Assembly: GCF_023231945.1 (NCBI RefSeq)
Contig: NZ_JAJLJH010000001.1
Location: 1,116,001-1,180,000 of the forward strand
Length of the DNA: 64,000 nucleotides
From: Scleromatobacter humisilvae
GTDB lineage: Bacteria; Pseudomonadota; Gammaproteobacteria; Burkholderiales; Burkholderiaceae_C
Direction: 5' to 3'
Shown: piece after piece, positions 33,082 to 39,395 of the stretch
Layout of the letters: each line of letters starts with the position of its first letter
Position numbering within the stretch: position 1 is the stretch's first letter
Made by a program: the position numbers and the translations under genes
Notes under the pieces: generated by a model
Databases searched by the model: none
The model's input: only the letters and a program-made list of their open reading frames with translations
Told to the model about the DNA's origin: nothing

Positions 33082-33091
33082 CACGACTCCT

Positions 33092-33181
33092 TCACGGGCA
33101 CTCGCGCGCCCAGACGATGACAAAGGCAGACAACAGCGAAACCAACACGATCAATGCGTACAACGAACGAGGCAATGCCAT
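33092..33181 (-). CDS. Single-pass membrane microprotein of 29 residues in the UdgX operon
   Basis: Begins MALPRSLYALIVLVSLLSA, continues hydrophobic to VIVW and ends RECP. This is one clear transmembrane helix with a short positive tail. AAGG lies 8 bases before the ATG, overlapping the stop of the radical SAM gene. Its end overlaps the run-in to the ribosome binding site of the next ORF. It is too short for gene callers. The composition is unlike a random GC-rich frame, which would be rich in Arg, Ala and Pro. Confidence 0.55.
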   Translation of the reverse strand: MALPRSLYALIVLVSLLSAFVIVWARECP

Positions 33182-33191
33182 GGCATCACCT

Positions 33192-34463
33192 TCAGGCAAA
33201 CAGGTCGGACTGGCGCTCGCCCGCACCGGCGCCCGAGTCGGACTCCGCACGCCGCCGCAGCGGCAGGCGGTCGCCGTCCTTGGGCAGGTGATCGGGCAAA
33301 GCCACGAAGGGCAACACCTTGGCGACGGGCACGCGCAAGCGGTCCAGATCGGCGCGGCGCACGCTGCGCGCGCGGCGCGCCATCAACAGCCGCTCCACCG
33401 AGCGCACGCCCAGGCCAGGAACGCGCAGCAGGCGTTCCCGGGTCGCGCGATTGAGGTCGATCGGGAACTGCGCCGGATTGGCCAGCGCCCAGGCGAGCTT
33501 GGGGTCGACGTCCAGCGACAGCATGCCGTCGTCGGTGCAGATCTCGTCCTGCGCGAAGCCGTAGAAGCGCATCAGCCAGTCGGCCTGGTAGAGCCGGTGC
33601 TCGCGCATCAGCGGCGCGGGCCGCGGCGGCAGGGCGTCGGAGGCGTGCGGGATCGGGCTGAACGCCGAGTAGTAGACGCGCTTGAGGCGGTAGGCGCCGT
33701 ACAGCGTGGCGCTGGTCTGCAGGATCGTGCGGTCGTCCGACGCGTCGGCGCCGACGATCATCTGCGTGCTCTGCCCCGCGGGCGCGAAGCGCGGCGGCGC
33801 GACGGGCTTAGCGGCGGCGGCCGGCATGGAACGCGCCCGCTTGGCGATGCCGTCGGCATGGTCGTCCTGCTGCAGCTTGATGCGCGCCATCGAGCGCTTG
33901 ATCGCCGCGCTTTCCTTCTCGGGCGCCAGCGCCCGCAGCGCGTCGGCGGTCGGCAGCTCGATGTTGACGCTCAGGCGGTCGGCGTAGCGGCCGGCCTTGA
34001 GCACCAGCTCGTCGCTCGCATCGGGAATCGTCTTGAGGTGGATGTAGCCGCGGAAGTGGTGCACCTCGCGGAGCCGGCGCGCGACCTCGATCACCTGTTC
34101 CATCGTGTAGTCGGGCGAGCGCACGATGCCCGAGCTGAGGAACAGGCCCTCGATGACGTTGCGGCGGTAGAAATCGAGCGTGAGGTCGACGACCTCGTCG
34201 ACCGTGAAGCGCGCGCGTTCGACGTTGCTCGACTCGCGGTTGACGCAATACAGGCAGTCGTAGGTGCACCAGTTGGTGAGCAGCACCTTCAGCAGCGAGA
34301 TGCAGCGGCCGTCGGGCGCGTAGCTGTGGCAGATGCCGGCGCCCTCGGTCGAGCCGAGTCCCAAGCCATCCGACGAGTCGCGCCGGGACGTGCCGCTGGA
34401 CGCGCAGGACGCGTCGTACTTGGCCGCGTCCGCCAGGATGATGAGTTTGCGCCGCGTGTCCAT
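33192..34463 (-). CDS. Putative DNA modification/repair radical SAM protein (TIGR03916 type)
   Basis: A 423-residue radical SAM protein. The cluster motif is CTYDCLYC (Cys66, 70, 73, spacing CX3CX2C). GLFLSSGIVRSPDYTMEQ and GYIHLKTIPDAS follow as in this family. The C-terminal part has a helix-hairpin-helix (LLRVPGLGVRSVERLLMARR) for DNA binding and a charged tail. Family members always pair with the DUF4130 partner; here that partner is fused to UdgX downstream. The start is 30 bases after a LexA-like box. The substrate lesion is unknown. Confidence 0.92.
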   Translation of the reverse strand: MDTRRKLIILADAAKYDASCASSGTSRRDSSDGLGLGSTEGAGICHSYAPDGRCISLLKVLLTNWCTYDCLYCVNRESSNVERARFTVDEVVDLTLDFYRRNVIEGLFLSSGIVRSPDYTMEQVIEVARRLREVHHFRGYIHLKTIPDASDELVLKAGRYADRLSVNIELPTADALRALAPEKESAAIKRSMARIKLQQDDHADGIAKRARSMPAAAAKPVAPPRFAPAGQSTQMIVGADASDDRTILQTSATLYGAYRLKRVYYSAFSPIPHASDALPPRPAPLMREHRLYQADWLMRFYGFAQDEICTDDGMLSLDVDPKLAWALANPAQFPIDLNRATRERLLRVPGLGVRSVERLLMARRARSVRRADLDRLRVPVAKVLPFVALPDHLPKDGDRLPLRRRAESDSGAGAGERQSDLFA

Positions 34464-34492
34464 GACGAGCAGAAAGCCGTGCCGACCAGTGG

Positions 34493-34512
34493 TACTGTAT
34501 GAATCACCAGTC
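34493..34512. promoter_or_regulatory. LexA (SOS) box-like sequence
   Basis: TACTGTATGAATCACCAGTC matches 14 of 20 positions of the E. coli consensus, with a perfect left half (TACTGTAT) and CAGT on the right. The core is CTGT-N8-CCAG instead of CTGT-N8-ACAG. It is 30 bases upstream of the radical SAM start codon. Confidence 0.55.
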
Positions 34513-34595
34513 TACGTCATCCGCTCGCCAACGCAAGCCCCTGCCCGCGAAGGTGTGTTTCTTTCCACAGGTCGGCGAAGGCGGCCCGTCTCGCG

Positions 34596-35069
34596 TCAGT
34601 CCGGTGCGTCCAGATTGGCCTTCACGCGCCCCAGCAAGTCCACCAGCTGGGCCTGCTCCTTCGCGCTGAGCCCGGCCAGCGCCCGCTCGTTGAGCACCCG
34701 TCCCTCGGCGCGCATCGCGTGCTGCGCCGCCCGGCCCGCCGCGCTGAGGCTGAGGCGGACGCTGCGGCGGTCGGTGGCGTCCGACTCCGCCGCCAGCAGG
34801 CCGCGCTCGCGCAGGCCCTTCACGAGCTTGGCGAGCTGCGCCTTGTCGCGGCCGCTGTGCACGACGAGGTCGCTCAGCGTCGCGCCCGGACGGTGGGCGA
34901 AGAAGCCCATCACCTTGGCCTCCATGTGCGTGACGTCGTGCGCGCCGTCGCGCAGCGCCTGGAACTGCCGCGAGCGGAACTGGTGCATCACCACGTGGAC
35001 GAGCTCGATCACGGCATCCGCCGCGGACGAAGAGTCCACATGGTTGACATTGTCTACTTGTTTCTGCAT
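34596..35069 (-). CDS. MarR-family regulator
   Basis: A 157-residue winged-helix protein. HMEAKVMGFFAHRPGATLSDLVVHSGRDKAQLAKLVKGLRERGLL is the DNA-binding core, followed by the wing SDATDRRSVRLSLSAAG. The C-terminal dimerisation helix follows. It is divergent from the siderophore-interacting protein at 35134, and the shared 64-base gap holds two GACATTGTC dyads in mirror arrangement. The ATG at 35069 starts between the dyads. It is probably a repressor of itself and of the neighbouring reductase. Confidence 0.87.
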   Translation of the reverse strand: MQKQVDNVNHVDSSSAADAVIELVHVVMHQFRSRQFQALRDGAHDVTHMEAKVMGFFAHRPGATLSDLVVHSGRDKAQLAKLVKGLRERGLLAAESDATDRRSVRLSLSAAGRAAQHAMRAEGRVLNERALAGLSAKEQAQLVDLLGRVKANLDAPD

Positions 35070-35090
35070 GATCGATGACATTGTCAACCA
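35041..35090. promoter_or_regulatory. Paired operators between MarR and siderophore-interacting genes
   Basis: TGGTTGACATTGTC (35041-35054) and GACATTGTCAACCA (35077-35090) are inverse copies with one central mismatch; each contains the palindrome GACA-T-TGTC. They flank the MarR start codon, 31 bases centre to centre. Confidence 0.65.
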
Positions 35091-35133
35091 TATCGAAACC
35101 AGCTGCATCGCGCGGTTTCCGGAGAACCGCTTC

Positions 35134-35853
35134 ATGAACAGCCCCACCACGCTGCGCCGCGTCGAACGCGTGCGCCACGAACTCAAGCGCCGCGAGCTGA
35201 CGGTCAAGGCCGTCGAGCCGCTGACGCCGCAATTCCGCCGCATCACCTTCGTCGACGAGTCGCTGTCCGACTTCGTCAGCGCCTCGTTCGACGACCACGT
35301 CAAGGTCTTCATCGGCGACGCCCGGCGCGACCACACGCCGCGCCGCTTCGACAACGCCGCCCGCGAACTCGTGATCGAGTTCGCGCTGCACGGCGAGGGC
35401 CCGGCCGCCGGATGGGCAACGCACGCGAAGGTCGGCGACACGCTGGCCATCGGCGGCCCGAAGGGCTCGATGATCGTGCCGCTGGACTACGACTGGCACC
35501 TGTTGGTCGGCGACGAGACGGCCTTCCCCGCCGTCGCGCGCCGTCTCGAGGAACTGCCCGCCGGCGCCCGGGCGGTCGTGATCCTGCAGGCGGCCGACGC
35601 CGCGGATCGCCGCGAGTTCGAGTCGGCGGCCGACGTCGATCTCACCTGGTTCGCGACGGACGCCGACCTGCTCGCCGCCGTCCGCGCGCTGGCGCTGCCC
35701 GAGGGCGACGGCTACGCCTGGTGCGCCGGCGAGGCGGCGTGCATGGCGGCGCTGCGGCGCGAGCTGGTCGAGGTCAAGGGCCATCCCGGCGAATCGATCC
35801 GCGCCGCAGCGTACTGGAAGCGCGGCGCGCGCGGGCACCACGAGAACCTCTGA
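35134..35853 (+). CDS. Siderophore-interacting protein (FAD-dependent ferric reductase)
   Basis: A 239-residue protein of the ViuB/YqjH family. LTVKAVEPLTPQFRRITF starts the FAD-binding barrel, DHTPRRFD corresponds to the RxYTxR-type flavin motif, and GWATHAKVGDTLAIGGPKGS follows. The NAD(P)H-binding half ends with WCAGEAACMAALRRELVE and AAYWKRG. Such enzymes release iron from ferric siderophores in the cytosol. GGAG lies 9 bases before the ATG at 35134. It is divergent from, and probably controlled by, the MarR protein instead of a visible Fur box. Confidence 0.92.
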   Translation: MNSPTTLRRVERVRHELKRRELTVKAVEPLTPQFRRITFVDESLSDFVSASFDDHVKVFIGDARRDHTPRRFDNAARELVIEFALHGEGPAAGWATHAKVGDTLAIGGPKGSMIVPLDYDWHLLVGDETAFPAVARRLEELPAGARAVVILQAADAADRREFESAADVDLTWFATDADLLAAVRALALPEGDGYAWCAGEAACMAALRRELVEVKGHPGESIRAAAYWKRGARGHHENL

Positions 35854-35879
35854 GGCAGGCGTCGGGCAGAATCGCCCGC

Positions 35880-36254
35880 ATGCGCTTCACCCTCGAATTC
35901 CACGATTCCGAGGTTCGCGACATCGCGACAGACGGCACCACCGTGCGCCTGCGCTTCGCGGCCGCGTCGGTGCGCGACGCCGATGGCGCGCGCGGCTGGC
36001 TGCCCGGCGTCACGCTGGCACTGGCCGACGCCACGCTCGCCGGCGACCCGTCGCACGCGTTCGGCAAGCTCGCCGAAGGCCACCTGCGCCACGACGGCCA
36101 CGACATCGCCCGCCCCGCCCTGCCCGCCACGCTCTCCGGCCGGATCGAGCTGACGCTGCGCTTCGCCAACGGCACGCAGCTGGCCGCGCACGCCGGCGCG
36201 CTGGCGCTGGCGGCCGCCGACGGCGCCCGCTTCGCGGAAGACCTGTCGTGCTGA
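35880..36254 (+). CDS. Conserved-looking hypothetical protein
   Basis: A 124-residue soluble protein beginning MRFTLEFHDSEVRDI, with alternating strands and no Cys until the C-terminal residue. The pattern (short beta strands, then HLRHDGH, then a second sheet) looks like a small beta-barrel. It follows the siderophore-interacting gene by 26 bases and precedes a methyltransferase gene by 31, so it may share their transcript. No function is known. Confidence 0.65.
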   Translation: MRFTLEFHDSEVRDIATDGTTVRLRFAAASVRDADGARGWLPGVTLALADATLAGDPSHAFGKLAEGHLRHDGHDIARPALPATLSGRIELTLRFANGTQLAAHAGALALAAADGARFAEDLSC

Positions 36255-36285
36255 GCCCCCGGAATCCTCACTCTCCTTCAACGAC

Positions 36286-37059
36286 ATGACCTCCACGACC
36301 CTCGCCGGCGACGTCGACTACGCCACCCACGGCCACGGCTACGGCCGCCAGCGCCGCACCGACCCCCGGCTCGCCGCCTGGGTGCACGCCCAGCTGGGCG
36401 ACGCGCGCACGATCCTCAACGTCGGCGCGGGCGCGGGCTCCTACGAACCGACCGATCGCCACGTGCTGGCCATCGAGCCCTCGGCCGCGATGCGCGCGCA
36501 GCGCCCGGCGCACCTGACGCCCGCCGTCGACGCCGTCGCCGAGAAGCTGCCGCTGGACGACCAGTCCTTCGACGCCGCGATGGCGCTGGTCACCGTGCAC
36601 CAGTGGCCCGATCTCGCGCAAGGCCTGCGCGAACTGCGCCGGGTGACGCGCGGGCCCATCGTCGTCCTGACCTTCGACGGCGACGCCCTCGACCGCTACT
36701 GGCTGGCCGACTACGCGCCCGAGATGCTGGCGGTGGAACGCCGCCGCTATCCGCCGATCGCGACGCTGGTCGAGACGCTCGGCGGCGCCTGCGAGGTGCA
36801 CGTGCTGCCGATCCCGATCGACTGCGTCGACGGCTTCTCCGAGGCGTTCTACGCGCGCCCCGAGGCCTTCCTCGATCCGGCGGTGCGGCGCTCGCAGTCG
36901 GCCTGGAGCTTCGTGTCCGACGAGGTGCAGGCACGCATCGTCGAACGGCTGGGCGCCGACCTCGCTTCGGGCGAATGGGATCGCCGCCACGGCGCGTGGC
37001 GCGCGAGGCCGTTCTTCGAAGGCTCTCTGCGCGGCATCGTCAGCCGGCCGCCGCGCTGA
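36286..37059 (+). CDS. Class I SAM-dependent methyltransferase
   Basis: A 257-residue protein. ILNVGAGAGSYEP is motif I (SAM-binding glycine loop), VLAIEPSAAM is motif II, and the LPLDDQSFDAAMALVTVHQWPD stretch is the post-II acidic region typical of the UbiE/small-molecule methyltransferase group. The C-terminal part is helical and specific to a set of uncharacterised bacterial enzymes. The substrate is unknown. Confidence 0.88.
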   Translation: MTSTTLAGDVDYATHGHGYGRQRRTDPRLAAWVHAQLGDARTILNVGAGAGSYEPTDRHVLAIEPSAAMRAQRPAHLTPAVDAVAEKLPLDDQSFDAAMALVTVHQWPDLAQGLRELRRVTRGPIVVLTFDGDALDRYWLADYAPEMLAVERRRYPPIATLVETLGGACEVHVLPIPIDCVDGFSEAFYARPEAFLDPAVRRSQSAWSFVSDEVQARIVERLGADLASGEWDRRHGAWRARPFFEGSLRGIVSRPPR

Positions 37060-37084
37060 GCTATCCTGCGCGCCCGACCCACTG

Positions 37085-37426
37085 GTGCGCACCTTGATCT
37101 ATTCCTCGACCTTCATCTTCGCGAAGAAGCAATTCGACGACGCGTTCCACAGCCTCGACCAGGTCATCGCCGCCGCGGCGAAGGACCTGCCGGGGTATCT
37201 CGGCGAGGAGTCGTGGGAGAACGCGGCGACCGGCGTCGTGTCCAACGTCTACTACTGGTCGTCGCTGGACGCGCTGCAGGCGCTGATGTCGCACCCGGCG
37301 CATCTCCAGGCCAAGGCGGCGCAGTCGAACTGGCTGGCCGGCTACCGGGTCGTCATCGCCAAGGTGATGCGCACCTACGGCGGCGGAGAGACGCTGGCGG
37401 GCGTCGTCGAGTTCGAGACGCCGTGA
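37085..37426 (+). CDS. Antibiotic-biosynthesis-monooxygenase-like (ABM-fold) protein
   Basis: A 113-residue dimeric alpha/beta-barrel-type protein. FIFAKKQFDDAFHSLDQVIAAAAKDLPGYLGEESWEN and VSNVYYWSSLDALQALMSHPAHLQAKAA match the ABM/stress-responsive barrel pattern with the conserved WxSxxALxxxxxHPxH. It starts at GTG 37085; TTG 37094 is an alternative. No haem or catalytic residue can be asserted. Confidence 0.72.
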   Translation: MRTLIYSSTFIFAKKQFDDAFHSLDQVIAAAAKDLPGYLGEESWENAATGVVSNVYYWSSLDALQALMSHPAHLQAKAAQSNWLAGYRVVIAKVMRTYGGGETLAGVVEFETP

Positions 37427-37568
37427 CGTCCCGGCAGCCGGTGTGGCTTGCGCGCATCGGCGCGACCGCCGTGTGCGCAGTTCGGCACGAGCGACCTCGG
37501 CGTCGAGACCTCCCTACAGGGCACGCGCGCGATAGTCCGGCCTCGAACCGCCGAACCCCCGAGTCCCC

Positions 37569-38096
37569 ATGGCCCACCTGCTCGACACCATGCCTCCCGA
37601 CGAAGTCACCGTCTGCACGTCGGACCTGCTCGTCGCCACCGCCGAATCCTGCGACCCGCTGGTCGACGCCTCCGTGCTGAAGGCGCTGCAGCTGCTGCGC
37701 AGGATGCTCAAGGTGGATGCCGTGTTCGTCGCCGAGCTGATCGACGGCGCGCGCGTGACGCGCGTGGGCGAGACCAGCGGCGCGATGCCGATGAACGTCG
37801 GCGAGGTGGTGCCGCTGGAGCGCACCTACTGCCGCCTCGTGCTCGAAGGCAGGCTGCCCGAGTTCATCGTCGACGTCGACGAACTCGAGGAAGACATCGC
37901 GCCGCGCGGACTGCTCGCCGGCCTGCGCGGCCACGTGATGACGCCCATCGTGCTCAAGGACGGCCGCGTCTACGGCACGCTGTGCTGCCTCAGCGCCAGC
38001 CCGATGGCCGTCGACCGGGAGAAGGCGCTGCTGAACCTGCGCCGATCGGCCAGGTTCGTGGCCGACGCGCTGGACGGCGCGACGCACACGCACTGA
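37569..38096 (+). CDS. GAF-domain protein
   Basis: A 175-residue protein consisting of one GAF domain. VLKALQLLRRMLKVDAVFVAEL begins the fold and VPLERTYCRLVLEGRLPEFIVD, HVMTPIVLKDGRVYGTLCCLS end it; the latter is the typical GTLC strand. No output domain is attached. Only one base separates its stop from that of the convergent degenerate GGDEF protein, so the two are a plausible sensor/output neighbourhood. The ligand is unknown. Confidence 0.82.
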   Translation: MAHLLDTMPPDEVTVCTSDLLVATAESCDPLVDASVLKALQLLRRMLKVDAVFVAELIDGARVTRVGETSGAMPMNVGEVVPLERTYCRLVLEGRLPEFIVDVDELEEDIAPRGLLAGLRGHVMTPIVLKDGRVYGTLCCLSASPMAVDREKALLNLRRSARFVADALDGATHTH

Positions 38097-38097
38097 C

Positions 38098-38604
38098 CTA
38101 CTCGCGGTCGGCCGCCTTGCGCAGCAGCTCCTGCGCCCGCGTGCCGTCCGCCGGATGGGCCGCGGCGCCGATGCGCACCGCCACCTGCAGCAGTTCGCCC
38201 GCCACGCGATAGTCGCCGTTGACGAGGCGCTCGAGGCGGCGGCCGACGCGGTCCGCGACGCCCGAGTCCGCGCCCGGCATCACGACGCAGGTGTCGCGGT
38301 CGCTCTCGCGCAGGATCGCGTCGCTGCCGCGCACGGCGTTGCCGATCCGGTTCGATACCTCCTGCCGTACGCGCCGCTCCATGCTGGCGCTGACCTCGCC
38401 GTCCGGCCGCTCGACCGAGTCGACGCTGACGCACAGCAGCGCCAGCACGCCGCCGCGCCGGCGGCACTGCGACAGGTGCAGCTCCAGCCGCGCCTGCACC
38501 TCCGACGGGCCGGCGACCGGCGTCACGCGCGGCACCACGGCCGGACGATCCACCGGGCCGGGATGGCTGGCGTCTTCCTCGCGTTCGGGACGGGTGGGCG
38601 ACAT
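38098..38604 (-). CDS. Degenerate GGDEF-like protein
   Basis: A 168-residue protein with a charged N-terminal 45 residues and then a GGDEF-type fold: QARLELHLSQCRRRGGVLALLCVSVDSV, NRIGNAVRGSDAILRESDRDTCVVMPGADS and VRIGAAAHPADGTRAQELLRKAADRE. The active-site GGDEF is replaced by SDRDTC and the metal Asp context by SVDS, so cyclase activity is unlikely. It may bind nucleotide or act in protein-protein contact. GAGGAG lies upstream of the chosen start. Confidence 0.65.
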   Translation of the reverse strand: MSPTRPEREEDASHPGPVDRPAVVPRVTPVAGPSEVQARLELHLSQCRRRGGVLALLCVSVDSVERPDGEVSASMERRVRQEVSNRIGNAVRGSDAILRESDRDTCVVMPGADSGVADRVGRRLERLVNGDYRVAGELLQVAVRIGAAAHPADGTRAQELLRKAADRE

Positions 38605-38839
38605 CAAGGGCGGCTCCTCGCGGTTCAATGGCCTCGACGGCCCTCGGCGGCGGCGTCTCCTGGGGTGAGGGGCGGCACCCCGGATCGGCCCTCCGGCCTC
38701 CCTTCCTCCCGAAACACCACCCCTCGTTGAATAAAACGTGAAGCGGTCGCGCAACCCGACAGCGCCCGGCAAAATAAATGTGTAACGGCGAGTTAAAGTC
38801 AGGGCATGCGGGCTCGACCAGCCCGAGACGTAAAAGCCC

Positions 38840-39394
38840 ATGTCCGACATCACCTCCTTGCTGAAGGCGGCCGCCGCCGGCGACCGCCAGGCGGCAGACC
38901 AGGCGTTCGCCCTGCTCTACGCCGACCTTCAGCGCCTGGCCCACAGCCGCATGAGCCGATCCGGCAACATGACGATGCTGGACACCACGGCGCTGGTGCA
39001 CGAAAGCTGGCTGCGCTTCCAGGGCGCCAGCGAGGCCGTCTTCGCCGACAAGCAGCACTTCATGGGCTACGCGGCCCGCGTGATGCATTCGGTGGTGGTC
39101 GACTTCGTGCGCGCGCGCAAGGCCGCCAAGCACGGCGGCGAGTTCGAGCACGTGACGCTCAACACCGCCCTCGGCGACTCGCTCTCGCGCCACGACGACG
39201 AGATCCTGCGCGTCGACGAGGCGATGCAGCAGCTCGCCGTGGCCGACCGCCGCCTGCACGACGTGGTCGAATTGCGCTACTTCGGCGGCCTGTCGGAGCT
39301 CGAGATCGCGGCGATCCTGGGCGTGACCGAGCGCACGGTGCAGCGCGACTGGGCCAAGGCGCGGCTGTTCCTTTCCTCGTCGCTGAATTCATGA
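38840..39394 (+). CDS. ECF-type sigma factor (TIGR02999/Sig70-X6 group)
   Basis: A 184-residue sigma factor. Region 2 starts with LLKAAAAGDRQAADQAFALLYADLQRLAHSRM and continues TALVHESWLRF, which is specific to this group, followed by GYAARVMHSVVVDFVRARKAAKHGG. Region 4 is LHDVVELRYFGGLSELEIAAILGVTERTVQRDWAKARLFL. This group is typically encoded next to a Ser/Thr kinase, as here: the kinase gene begins one base after the stop. The 235-base gap upstream (38605-38839) holds no gene. Confidence 0.93.
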   Translation: MSDITSLLKAAAAGDRQAADQAFALLYADLQRLAHSRMSRSGNMTMLDTTALVHESWLRFQGASEAVFADKQHFMGYAARVMHSVVVDFVRARKAAKHGGEFEHVTLNTALGDSLSRHDDEILRVDEAMQQLAVADRRLHDVVELRYFGGLSELEIAAILGVTERTVQRDWAKARLFLSSSLNS

Positions 39395-39395
39395 C

